Positions 48,391 to 62,200 of a stretch of DNA of 64,000 nt are shown piece after piece. A program made the translations under genes and the position numbers. The notes below the pieces were generated by a model. The model had not been told where the DNA came from and searched no databases. It saw nothing but the letters and a program-made list of their open reading frames with translations. Numbering within the stretch: position 1 is the stretch's first letter; every line of letters begins with the position of its first letter. This DNA is from Plasmodium brasilianum (taxonomy: Eukaryota; Apicomplexa; Aconoidasida; Haemosporida; Plasmodiidae), in contig NC_090114.1 of NCBI RefSeq assembly GCF_023973825.1, forward strand, positions 1,380,501 through 1,444,500. Reading direction: 5' to 3'.

Positions 48391-51300
48391 AAAGGAAGGA
48401 GTTTCATCATAGTATATAAAGCGCATTGCGCTTAATTTCATGAGTGTTATACATAATATAAAATAATATAGTTTAAATATATTAAAAATAATACAAAATT
48501 GGGATAATAAAAAAATTTTATTATATATCTATAATTAAAAAATAATAACAAACAACGGGGTATAATTAAATGTATTTTTTTTTTTTTATAACTTTTTTTA
48601 TTTATTTGTATGTACTTATTTTATATTTTTTAATAATATTATTAATTGAATTTTTTTTGTAATACTTTTTTTAATTATATGTATTTTTTTAAATTACTAT
48701 AATCTTGGTCAACATTATGGTTATTTCTTTTATATAAAAAAATATATTTGAGTTTGATATTTATTAATAATTTAAGACTTTAATACAGCATGAGTTTCTG
48801 TAATGTATTGGTAGAATATATTTAATTATTCAAGTATATTCATGAGATAGTATAATAAATTCATTCTATGATTTGTCAAAGATTCGATTTTAATAAATAT
48901 ATTATAGTTATATTTAATATAAAAATAAATTTAAATTCATACATATAATGAATAAATTTAGAACAAGTGAATTAACATATAAAATAGTGCCCCTATTATT
49001 TATCAAAATGTAATATTGAAGTAACTCGAATGTAATAATTCTTAAATTATTTCATTTTTATAAAAAAAGATAAATAGAATATTAAGATTAACGATTATGT
49101 TATTATACATGTGAAAATGTGTTTTATTTTTAATAAGAATAATTTGTTCTTATTTTATCTTAATTTTTTGATAAAATAATATTCCATCTGAGAACACTAC
49201 TGTTATATATATAACAGAAGAAGTTAATAAATAATATATACTGTATACTATATGAGACTTTTATTAAATATATCCTTAATTAATGTTAATTACTAAAGAT
49301 ATTAATTAAAGGTTTTATTAATATATATTATTAATAAGAGGAATATATTATAAATATACATGACAAAATGGAATAGAAACTGTTCATTATTAAAAATATT
49401 AATACAATAATTTGTATCAAAAAAAAAAAAAAAAAGCAACACGACATAGTAGGAATTATATGTAAAAATTAAATAGTGTCCTCATATATTACTATTGTTC
49501 GATAACATAATTTTAGTTAAATTTTTAAATGACGTTCTATCAGAAATTATTATATATAAGAATTTTTATTATTCAGTATTCTAATACAAAAAATTATATA
49601 GAAAATAAAAAGAAAGCACTTATAAAGAAATTTAATGAAGAAATTTAAAAAATATAATAAATAGATGATTAAGTAACAAAATCTGGAGGAATCTAAATTT
49701 TTGTTTGTCATTGATATATATAAAAATTTTCGTATATTTAACTAATATAAATCTTGTAATTTTGCTTAACATATATGTTGCGTATTTATTTTTTAATGTT
49801 TTAAAAGAGCTTACTAAATTCCATCACTTTAATTGATTACACATTTTTTTAAGATGTTTATTTTTGTTTTTTGTAAATTTTCATTTAATAATTTATTATA
49901 TTTTTTATAATATTTTTTTTATAAAATTGGTTTATTAATTTATTCAAAGTTACATTACCAGATTATATGAGTTATTAACCATTTTAAATGATATTATTAT
50001 ATTATAGCCCATAGGAATACTTGCTGGGAATATTTTTATTAACCAGAATAATATTTTCTAATATTTATAATGTATTTTATATTTTCAAAAAATATTCATA
50101 AATGTTATATGAGATGATATTATAAATAGGAAAAAAGATATGGTAATTAAGTAAAAAATATACTTAATTATTTATTTTGTATAATAATTCTCTAGTTATA
50201 TAATTTTGCATTTATAAAACCAATTATGTATACTAATTGCACATTAATTATCAATATATTAGAAATTAAATTATGAAAAAATTGAAATAAAAGTATATTA
50301 CTGCAATTGACATTCATAAGTGTATTATATTTATTTTGCAAAATTATATATATAAAGTGTTACGAGTATTCAATAGGATCAGTCGTTCGTATTTTTTTCT
50401 TTTTTATTAAGAATCACCCACAAATACTATAATTAATATGAAAATATATCTTTTTAATTTTAATACTTACGTAGAGATTCATATATATAAAACTTTTACA
50501 ATATTTCATATAACGTTCTAATATGATTTAGTATTACAATAATCTAGCCAGGAAAAAGAGGTAATATTCTCAATATTTTACAAAAATATTAATATAAATA
50601 TAAAAAGCTTATATCAATAATATGTCTATTTTACAAATATTGAGTGTTAAATATATGAATTATCTATGGATTTATATTTTATGTTTTTCATATAATTGTA
50701 TATAATTAAATTATTTTAGAAATATTTATATTAACTTTATACCTCCTTAAATTTACTTATTCCATAATAGTCATTATTTTTTAATTAATGAATTTTAATA
50801 TAGTTTTTCTTATAAAATTAAAATTATAAATTAGTAAATGAATTATTTGTTTAATTATTTAATTTCGAATAATTATATGAATTTAAAAGTAAAATGTTAT
50901 TAGACGGATTAATATAAAAATTAGTTAATTTATTTTGCATATATTAAGTTACTGTCATGAAAAAAAATATATACTACATTATAAAACATAAAAAAATACA
51001 AATGTTTTTTTTTTTTTTTGTAAGAATATTAAACTTTAAAACAATATATTAATGATATATTAAGGATTTATTTTCTTGTTATATTAATATTTCTTCATTA
51101 TATATATATATAATAAAAAAAAAAAATAATAATTGTTTAAAAATATTTACTTAGTTATAATTATATAAATTATACACAAATAAAAATTATTACATTCAAA
51201 AGTTTTACTAAAAAGATAAAATTATGTTATTATTCTACCTTTAGCATATATATTTTTTGTTAAATAAGTTGGCATGCTACATATTTGATTTTTTTAGATA

Positions 51301-51609
51301 TATTATAGGAAACGTAAAAGTTCATATATTTAAATTGTAGTTAATGCAATGCCATAAATTATGTAAGAGAAAAATTTATAAAAAATATATTTTTTCCTGT
51401 ATCATTACTATTGTTATGTAATTATAACACTTTTTCATTAACAAGAAGCACGTAATCCATAATATAATGTTAATAATAATATAATTCTTAATAGTAAAAC
51501 ATAATTACAATTATTTGTTGTTATCTTAATATAAAATAAAATAGAATATCTATATTTTATATGTTTTATATGCTGTATAAACTCATTATATAGAAATGTT
51601 GAGAAATCA
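48391..51609. other. Intergenic AT-rich DNA with a GC-containing palindrome
   Basis: At 48419-48433 AAGCGCATTGCGCTT forms 7-bp arms around one base, rare in this composition. Otherwise there are A/T tracts (for example an A run at about 49420-49435) and no gene-like frame. Confidence 0.5.
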
Positions 51610-51735
51610 TCTGTTTTTTTTTTTTTATTTTGAAATTAATTAAAAATAAAATTTTTTAATTGCCTACCCTACTAAATTATATATTATGAATATTTATGAG
51701 TCGATTCAAATTATTTTATTTTTATTAAAGTTTGT
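51610..51735 (+). promoter_or_regulatory. Fam 5' module, copy 7
   Basis: A T run, then TTTTGAAATTAATTAAAAAT, TTTTTTAATTGCCTACCCTA and ATTATGAATATTTATGAGTC, ending ATTAAAGTTTG. It lies about 225-350 bp before the ATG at 51958. The secondary block TTTTATCATTAGGAGTATTT lies about 75 bp before the ATG. Confidence 0.55.
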
Positions 51736-51957
51736 CATTTGTAAATATATTTTACATATTAATATCATAATTCATTTAAAATATTATTATTCTGTGTCAG
51801 TGTTGTAAAATGTATTATAGATACATTTTATTAAGTTCATATAAAAATATAAAACATTTTTAAAAAATAAATAAAACTTCTTTTATCATTAGGAGTATTT
51901 TATATCACTGCTAATATTTTGAATATTAAATATATATAAATTTTAAAGATCTTCATA

Positions 51958-52806
51958 ATGGAAAAAAAAATTAAGTTACCCTTTTTTATTAAGATTTTTT
52001 CGTATATCATTTTAAGTTTGATATATCATTTTTATCATGATATGGTATGATGGTTTTATTTAGAAATATTTATATTATTTGTATTTTTTGAATTTTATTT
52101 ATATTAATACTTGATTAACTGTAAAATTATTTAATTTTTTGAATATTTAATATTTCTTTTTTAGAGTAACATTAATAAATATTTGGATGGGGAATACAAT
52201 ATTGAAGTAACGCTAAATAAAAGAACTCATCGATTGCTGGCAAAAAGTAAGCAAAAAAAAGGTTATATTACTACAAGTCTAGTGAAAAATATACCAACTA
52301 TCAATGAATACGACAAAATGTGTACAACTAATAATGCAAAAGTACAAAAAATAAAAAATAAAAAACCACCTCAATGTCCATTAAATAATACAGTAGGCTA
52401 TGATCAGACTAAAAAAAGTAAAGCTTCAGTATACAATAGAGGAAATTCATATTTTGAAAAAAGAGTGTTAGACAAAATATATTATAAAAATAAAGTTAGG
52501 AATTTTACTAATTCTGATTTTTTGTTTTTAAAAAATGATATAAAAGTAAATAAAACTATTATCAGTGCTGCGACTAGCTTCTTTTTAATAATTGGAATAA
52601 TAGGAGGTGTTTCATATATATTTGATCCTGAAAGTGTAAAATTTAATTTTACTTTAGATTGGTATAATGGAATGCTCATATTATGTTTGATATTTGTGTT
52701 TATAGGTATTATAATAATGATATGTTTCCACAGAGAAATTGTAAAGTATGGAAAGATAAAACATATAAAGAGTAAGATGCATAATACTGAATATCCTTCT
52801 CTATGA
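51958..52806 (+). CDS. fam-m-type exported protein, two TM
   Basis: Exons 51958-52044 and 52165-52806 give 242 residues, intact. The leader begins MEKKIKLPFFIKIFSY and ends YHDM at GTATGA; the intron is 120 nt, phase 0. RTHRLLAK is the PEXEL-like motif (about 49-56). The conserved core is YNRGNSYFEKRVLDKIYYKN, then KVRN and SDFLFLKNDIKV (about 119-156), the signature I associate with fam-m and shared with the pseudogene at 27692-28533. TM1 is at about 161-181 and TM2 at about 198-217, separated by a very short loop. The tail is basic. Predicted to be exported with an unknown function. A diverged copy of the fam-m 3'-flank module follows. Confidence 0.87.
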
Positions 52807-52869
52807 AAAGTAGTATTTCATAACTGTAAGTTTCTATAAATTCTTAAGTGTTATTCTCTAATAAAAATG

Positions 52870-53300
52870 ATATCTATTATTGATTAAATATGATAAATCT
52901 ATATACATGCAGCTTATCAATATGATCCTCAACTGTATAAATAAGCTCTTATATATTTATTTGTTAATTTAAATATTTTAATGCTTTTCATTTCGTATTT
53001 TAAAGAATTTATCGCATAGCATAATATTTTGGATGATTTATGTACTTCTATATTACTGAAGATTATATTGAAAATTATATGTATGAAACTTAAAATTAAT
53101 ATATAAAAAGGCACAATTTATATAACTTTATTTGTATACTGTTCCATTTCATTTTGGTTAACTTGAAAATGTTTTTTTATATTATGTTTTTGTAGAGATA
53201 GAACGAATTATTTTCTGTGTAAATTTAATAAGTCTTATACTTTTAAAATTAAAAATGAATGTGTTTTGTCTTGTACTCGGTGAAAAAAAGTGAATGTATT
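52870..53300. repeat. fam-m 3'-flank module, diverged copy
   Basis: Anchors shared with 6419-8200 and 28590-30330 are ATATAAAAAGGCACAATTTA and TATAACTTTATTTGT (about 53100), and AATAAGTCTTATACTTTTAA, then AATGAATGTG (about 53228). Similarity is weaker and shorter than between the other two copies. Confidence 0.55.
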
Positions 53301-56300
53301 ATATTATATATATATGTATATAATTAAAAGAGAATACTTATTTTATATGTTTGATGAAAAATACATTATAAAATGCAGTTGTAAAAAAATTTTATAATAT
53401 AAGTTTACTTGTTTTCTTGTAAGAAATAAATGTGCTGTTGTAAATATATGATCAAATAATGACCTTAATTAAATATGAAATATTTATAATAGTGTATTAA
53501 GTTCAGTATTCTAGGATCTTATAATTAAATGAATAATTAAAAATATATATAATTTTATTATTCTATTTAATTCTGACTTTATAAAGATATGATATTTCAT
53601 TCAAAAGGAATAAAATTTTATATTTATATATTGAATTATATTAAGTAAAAATCATATTATTTTAATATTTCATTGTTCATAAAAAAGAAAAGTATATTAT
53701 TCATAAAAATTTTATTTATTTATTTGGTTACTATAATTTTTGTTTTAATTTTTATTATTACGTTGTAATTTTGTTTCTTAAATACAAACATTTATTGATA
53801 AGAAATACATATGCATATAATTACGAAAATTTCGGTTATTTTTAAGCTATTCCGAATGTTTTTTTTTTTAATCATTTTATGATTGACATTACATATTTAA
53901 ATTATTAAAAAGATAGCTTTCATCTTTATAATATATATGAAGGAATTAATTCTTATAAAACTGTCTATAAGATCTATGGAGCACCTATAAAAATATCTAA
54001 ATAAGATTTATTAATATTGTTCAAAAATTTTGATAAATATGCATAATGATTACAATAAATATATAAACAAAAACATTATATAATATATTATCAATTATGA
54101 ATTTTGAAATTATTAAAAAGTAATATTTCCTTAGGAATACTTTTACAAATATTTCATTAAGAGAATACTTTGTAGTAATAAAAAATATATTGACAAATAT
54201 TTGAGGGTTAAAATATATACGATTCACATACGCTTTTCTAATACATATAATAACGTATATTTAAGAAATAAATATTTTTAGGTATATAGAAATCATATTA
54301 CTATATCATATCCTAATAAATGAAAAAAAAAATTAGCATTAAGCAAAAGGAAATATAGACCATTTACCATATTAATAAGAATGGTTGTGATATTATTAAT
54401 AGTTTTAGCATAATTTATTTTTGGTAATGTCAATAAAAAAATCATTCAAATTATTAATAGTATATAACAATTTGTATTTTAAGTTTTAATAGATATTGGT
54501 ATCATATAAATAATGCAAATTTGAGAGTACATTTTTTTTTTTTTTTTTTGAGTATCATATTGCACCATTTATCGCATAATTCCTGAAATAAGCAAAAGAA
54601 AACAGTTGTGGATAATATAGGTTAACAAATATACGAATTTATAAACCATTTGAGAAAGAAAACATAAAGTAGCAGAATAATGCATACTAATTATAACTTC
54701 ACTTTTTATGATACATTTAATAAGGGCATAGAATAAAAAAAATTAATTTATTTTTTAGGCTTCCATGAAGTGAAGGGAATGTCAAAGATAACTTATTTCC
54801 AACTATAAAGAAAAAATATATATAAAAAAAGAAAACCTTTGATAAGACATAAATTTGTAAGTTATATAAATAATATATAGATTGCTTGTAATATATCATA
54901 GTAAATGTAACACCAAGTGATAATTTAACATATAATGAAGAATTTTTATAAGAATGATGAAAAAAACGTAGAATAAAATAAAATTAATTTTGTGTATTGT
55001 TCATATTTTCATAATTCTTATTATTTAATTTAGTAAATACAGAAAATTCCTATTTAAAGTCTTATGGAGTATTATATATATCTATAGAAATAATATAATC
55101 ATTATCATAATTAATTGAACTATAATGCACATGATAAAAGATGATGTATTACAGATATTAATATATATGAAAATAAATATTTATAAGTATATCTTCACAC
55201 TAACTATGATAGTTGTAAAGAAACGTTTAATATAATGAGCGCTATATAATATAAGAAGTAAGAGACTTTATTAAATGAGATCACTCAATTAAAAATATAA
55301 TTCTAACTCAAATATTTTAATATACTAATTAATCAATTAATAATATATAATATATTATATGAATTTATTAACTTTACTTTTTATAATCATTTATCTTACG
55401 ATTTGTTTATAGGATAATACAAATAACCTTAATACACAAATATTATTTTTAATATATACATATTTTTAAGTATAATGATTATACTATATTTCTTCTTTTC
55501 TCTTTTTTTTTTCTCGTAATTTAATAATTTTAATATATCCATAATTCATTGAATAATATTATTACTTATTCTATGAATAAATCATCTTTTCATAAATATA
55601 TATATTAATTCTGAATTATTTGAATACATTATATTTAATAACTTAATCCTTTAATATATTTTGTTTTAATTTATGTAACTACATATTAAGGATTTACAAA
55701 AAAATAGTGATAATTTATAAATAATTTTACTACAACAAAAATATAAAATAAATCTTTATACTATTTTAATATATATGGGAATACATATACATTTTTAAAA
55801 ATTCATTTATGTTTTTATACTAAATATGAATATAATATTTGTGAAATTATTATTTTTTTAATTTAATATAGTAAAAACTTATTATTTGTTTTGTGCTATA
55901 TGAACATAAAGGGAAATTATAATTCTGTATTATATACAGATAATTTTATAAATATAATTTTTAGAATAAAAAAGGTTTTTTTTTAATATAACAGAAAAAG
56001 TGAAATCAAAATATAACACTAAATTACTATATAATAATTTTTTTTTTTTGAAGCTTTAATTCCATTTTTATATATATATAATTATCTTTATAACATGAGA
56101 CAAAATTTGTGGTGTAATATATATATTTTTTTGAGTATATGCATTAATGATATATATTACTTTGATACTCAAATGATAAATTTATCCTTAAATTATTAAT
56201 AGTAATGTTATATAATTTTAGAAAGTATATATATAATTTAAAATTTATTTAAAAATAAACTGTTATAATGAGTTTATAACATATTAAGAAATAATATTAT

Positions 56301-58015
56301 ATCTAAAAACGTGCATGAACCTTAAAAATTTCAAGTGATGTTAGTACTAATCAGCAAAGAAATTGTTGATGCATTGAATAGAATGAATTCTTTTATAAAT
56401 AAATGATAGAAAAAATATATACATATATAAACAAATTGAATCACTAATATTTGCTTTGAATTATATAATTGCTCATTATATTCAACATTAATAGTGACAA
56501 CAAAAAATAAGCTTATATACATTATAAGAAAAAAAAAATTAAATTGATAACAAAAAATATCAATAAAAAATTTTATATTTTAATAAAAATAAATAGAAGC
56601 ATAAATATTAGAATTATATTTTAAGTAATTATTTTTAATGTTGATTATACTTGCTAAATGGTTTACTCACTTTATTAAAGTATAGTATTGAACATTTACT
56701 GTCAATGATATATATTAAAATATGGAAAATACATAATAGAATTTAAAAAAAAATAGAAGTGTAATGAAATATTTTTTATTGTATTTAATTAATATTTTTT
56801 TTATATTTTCATTACATTAAATAACTTGCTTAAAAAAAAGCTAACATTGCATAATACAATTTAGTTATATTTCTTATAAAACGTTCGTATTATTAATCCT
56901 TTTAAAGTTTATAAAAAAAAAAGTAATAAAAGTATTCAAAAAAAAAAAAAAAAAAATCCATAATATATATATATAATAGATATATATGTTAGCTTAATTA
57001 TATAGGGGTCTAAGAATCATTACTAGATATCATAACTTCTATAATAATTCTATTATTTTTTAACGTATTTGTGAATAATAAAAAAACAAACAATTAATTA
57101 GAAATGTACGTAATAATAAATTTGTTTATATAATCATATATATGATTGGTAAGTTATGTTATAATAGTATTATAATACTAATAATCTTCGAGTATATTAG
57201 ATGGATGAAATAGAGAGATATTGAGAAATTATTTTAAGTATTGTAGAAATTTTTTGTTATAAATGCCTTTAGTAATACAGGGATAACCATATGTTTCTAT
57301 ACTTTTTAGTCCTTATTATAAAAATATTTTTATTACATTATTTCAATATATATGATAGATATTTATTTAAGCAAATTATGTTATTTTATAAGCAATTATA
57401 TTTTAATTTTATATTCATCTGTATATGCCTCATTAAAAGTTATATATAACCATAATTAATATAGTGAAAGCGCATACTTACATAAGAAACAGATGCAAAA
57501 TTAATATAAAGATCATTTTTATAATGTTAAAGAATTAGCTTATTCTAATAAAATAAGTAATTAAAATAATGAATGAATATACATACATATATCTATTGGA
57601 TTCATGTATTTTTTTTATGTTTATAAAAAAGACTGCTTACATTAAAAAAGTAAAATGTAGCAAAAATTGAAAAATATATATGTAAATAAAATTTTTAAAA
57701 AATTATTTTTCACCATTTTTTGTAAACATGTGTTGATTATTAATTATTTTATATTATTATTATTTCTTTTTATTATTAAATATTTTTATTATATAATTGC
57801 ATAATTATGTTTTTATGACTTTTACATATTTTAAAATTGAAAAATATGTTTTTTCAAGAAATATTCTATTATTTATAAAAATTAAAATAAAATAAAATAA
57901 AACAAGGGTACATAAATCATGAGTTATAATTTTTTAAATATAAAGAATAATTAGTCCTTTAATATTATTATTGTACCCATAATATATATTTTATCAAATA
58001 GGATAAATGTTAATA
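53301..58015. other. Intergenic AT-rich DNA
   Basis: About 4.7 kb without a supported gene. There are homopolymers of 19 or more bases at about 54533-54551 (T) and 56939-56957 (A). Short minus-strand ORFs (54021-54227, 54717-54899, 56331-56522) are Tyr/Phe/Ile-rich and lack any family feature. Confidence 0.5.
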
Positions 58016-59235
58016 ATGTCGGATGAGGTATATATTCATTAAAAACTATTCTTTTATATCTCTTTACATTAATGTAATATAGTGTGCAGAAACAGAAAAA
58101 AAGATTTTATTCAACTTATAGATATTTTTATTATAAATATATATATATTATTCATTTTTTATCAATTATCAGGATAAATTTGGTATTTCTCTTCCTTCAA
58201 CAATTAATTATAATATTTTAGATAAAAAAACGTCCTATTACTCCGATAGCATATGTATTAATTTAGATGGAGATTTGAGGGATTACGAAGGTATTTTTGA
58301 TTTTTGTATAAATATTAAAGGAGTTAACGAGAAATTTAATGATTTGTCATTTTATGGAGAATTCACAGATGATCGTTGCGTAGTTGTGAAGTTCTGGTTA
58401 TATGATCGTTTATTTAACTTACGTAATAAAGGACAAGAAGTTACTAACATTGAAAATATTATTACTAAAATAAAAACAATTATTAATAAAGATGATGAAA
58501 TTAATAAATGTAATTTATTTGATTTTCCATATTCGAAGGAGGATTTTGATAAAATGAAAAGTGTGTATGATTATGCTACAAATTATAGTACAGTTGAGAC
58601 ATACCTGAAGGATAAAAGTTTTATATGCAATCAAAATTTGAGCAATTATATTAATGGAAATTATGAAATATATATTAGTACAAAAAATAGTTGTAACAGT
58701 GCTGATAGAAAAAATATTGGCTATTGTAAGGTATTTGAACATCTTAAAGAACCGTATATACATGAAAATTTACAAAGATTATTGTGTACAGTAAAAAGCG
58801 TAGAAACTTCTGTTCGTATGGAAGAACATCTTGAGCTATCTAGAGTAGAAGGACCACCTGAAACCTTAGAGCTAAAACATTCTCTTCCATTTTCTAATAT
58901 TATCATGGCAGTAATTTTCCCACTTTTAGGAATTTTTTTCTTTTTATTCATTTTGTGTAAAGTAAATACAAATTGCGAGTAAAAACAAAAATAGTTTACA
59001 TTAATAACGACAATTTATGTTATTACATGTTAATTATTATTATAATAAAATATTATATATTATATTTTTTTAATTTAAAATTTTTAATTAGTTTACTCCA
59101 TTTAAATCATGGTTAAAATCTCATTTATTGAAAAAAAAAATAATTCAGTTTTACGAAGACGAAGAGTATATACAAGAACATTTGAATAAAAATTATCGGA
59201 CAGATAGACGTCATATACGTTATTATCCTTTATGA
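58016..59235 (+). CDS. pir: PIR protein
   Basis: PIR proteins form the largest variant-antigen family in non-falciparum Plasmodium. Exon 1 (58016-58027) encodes MSDE before GTATAT. Exon 2 (58173-58961) starts DKFGISLPSTINYNILD, the typical PIR opening. It has at least eight cysteines in the ectodomain (for example DRC, NKCNLF, FICNQN, NSC, GYCK, LLC) and ends with a TM (FSNIIMAVIFPLLGIFFFLF) up to LCK before GTAAAT. Exon 3 (59092-59235) is the cytoplasmic tail, starting FTPFKSWLKSHLLKKK and ending RYYPL. Introns are 145 and 130 nt, all phase 0; 314 residues in total. All frames are open and splice sites are canonical, so it is the only intact PIR gene here. Expected at or near the infected-cell membrane. 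Confidence 0.92.
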
Positions 59236-62200
59236 AATAATTATTAAAAAAATAAACGCTTAAAATTAATTGAAATAGTATATGGAATATTGTGTTCTAT
59301 TAAAAGCTACATAAGTTTAGTTATTTATTTTGAAATCAGATATTCAAAAGAATTAATATATGTAGAAAAATATTACATTGTAATACAAAAAATATATTAA
59401 CACGACACATTAATATAAAATTAACATAGTTCAAAGAGGCCATAAAATTCATAGCTATTAGAATATGTATATATCAATAAAAGCTAAAAAGCATGTATTT
59501 AAAAAGGTAAATTCATAATACAATAAAATTAATGAAAACATATTCGTTTATAGGTTAATAAGAAACAATATAAAATAACCGTATATTAAAAAAAGTAAAA
59601 AACTACATATATAATAAAATTAAACGGAAGAGATTTTTTATAAAATATAGAAAAAAGTAAAATTACAGAAATCAGATGGTTTAAATAGAACTGATGAAAA
59701 TAATGGTATTGCATATAGTATCGTAATTCATTATAACAAAGCATATCCAACTGATATATAACATCTATAAACAGTATTATTAATTAACATATATAAGTAG
59801 TTTTATGTACAAAAATAGTGAAAGTTATATTAGATATTTGCATACTTCTTGATTCCGTGATTTATATGGGGAATACAAATTAAACTTAAGCAAGAAATAA
59901 AAAATTATCGTTTAATGAGTTTATCAGAGTTAAATATATTTTATATGTAATACGGTAAAGGAATTTATTATTTAATGTAATAAAAGGGATAACATGAAAA
60001 AATGATTTATTGTGACATTACGGCTTAATTAATTGTTATTAGAACATTAGAAAAGTACATTAAGAAAACAAAGAACATATATTTTATATCACTAGTGTAA
60101 TGAATAATTAACAATAAAATAAATGATTATATATATTGTAAATTGTGCAATATAATATATATACTTTTAATTTAGGAAGTAAATTCTGAAGATATATTAC
60201 AGTGCATAAAACAATGTATTATATAATGTTGTAATGTAAGAGCATAGTTAGCTGATAATAAGAGGTGAAATAAGAAAAATGGTAAATAGAGTTTAATTAA
60301 ATTTCATTATGTATACTGTTATAAATAAATTTCATATATGCAATATATTCTTTATATATGTGTATTGAAAAATATTCATAAAAAAAGATAACAAAAATAT
60401 TTATCATTAAAAAAATTTTATAAGACAACATATATAGATACAATTCGAGTATAATTATTGATAAAATAGTTTATTCTAATTATTATATTATAGAATAAAA
60501 TAGTGAATTTAATTATATATATATTATTAATATTTATTTTTATATAAAATATAAAAGATATGCTAAACAAGAGGTAGTTTACATTTAATAAAAAATGAAT
60601 AAAAATATGGTGTTTTTCCTGTAACTCTACATATTATATATATATATTTTTTTTAATTATACAATATAAGGTCAAAATATAAATATACATTAATAAAATA
60701 TATTTGATATATCTAAATAAGTTGTTATTAAATTTAATTATAAAATATTAAATGAAAAGATATAAAATGCTAAACATCAAAATATATTGTAGTTCGTGTA
60801 AAAAAAATAGAATTACTTATACGATAGAATAAACCCATTAATCCATGTATAGAATAAAAGAAAACAACAGTAGAGTAATTTTTTAAGAACAGAATACAAA
60901 AATATTAAAGATTAAAATATGCTTTTTCATATGGAATATATTATATAAGACTAGTTTATTAGGAATATATAATACTAAAAAATATATGGAATACCACGTA
61001 ATATATTTTATTCAAAAAGATAATTATATGAATTACTATAAATAGAATAAATTAAGTTAAACAAAATTTTTTTGTAGTAAAAATAATACGCAAAATTTAA
61101 AAAGAATATATATATATATATAACATGTAACTAGAATGTTTTTTTTTTTTTTAATTGTCTATATATACTTAATACAAATATAATAATTAAAATAAAAAAG
61201 AATTAAGCCATAATATAACAAATGGTTTATAGAAAGAATTCAACCACTAAATTAAATATTAACAGTTACTGGAAAATAACTGCCTCCATGAAAATATGTT
61301 TTGTAAGCGATATCATGAATATTACTGAAAATATTTAAAAAATAAGAATTTATACATTTCGTTATATACATTTAATCTTCGATTTTTTGAATGTTATAAA
61401 TAATAATTAAAATTTATTTCTTTATTATACTATCCTTTTTTTATTTTATACTGGTTTTAATTTCATGATTTATTATAGATTGAACATTAAGATTTTTATA
61501 AAATAATTTCATTAACGTTTATATTAACACATTATAATATAATAAAAAAAATTAATTCCCTTGAACATTTTTAATTAAAAGTAATTTTCAAGAATATTTT
61601 AATCATATTTTTGGTAAAATATTAAATCCTGTAATAATATAAAAAATTATTCTTATATTTATGTTGAATTAGTAACTATTATAAATAATTAAATTAAAAT
61701 AAAATTTATTACTGAATTAATAATTAAAAAAAAATTAAGATTATTAATTTTTAATGTATATGCATTCATTATTTTATTTTATATCAGTTTATAATATATA
61801 GAATAAATTTTAATATAAATTTAATTTTAAATATATCCGTGATAGAAACAAAAGTATATCGAAAGAAAGATTATGCATATGATTACATATAATATTTTCA
61901 TATGATATTAATTTATTATAAAGAATTTAAGAAACGTATTTTGATAAATAAAATACCAAAAATATATGTATAAGATTTTGATCTTCCTATTATAAATAAC
62001 TCAAAATGAATAAGCAACTATTTTTCATCCAACTTATAATAATAAAAGAGTGTAATAGTTAAAGTTTTATATATCATTAAAGAAAAAATATTACTTTTAA
62101 AAAATGTTACCATAAAAAGTATTTTTTATTTCCTTATATAATATAACAATAAACGATGTATAATTGAAATATTTTAAACTTCTCTTAAATACGTTTCGTT

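Noticed and set aside
58515..58951. Two minus-strand ORFs (82 and 76 aa)
   Set aside because: Antisense shadows of the PIR exon 2.
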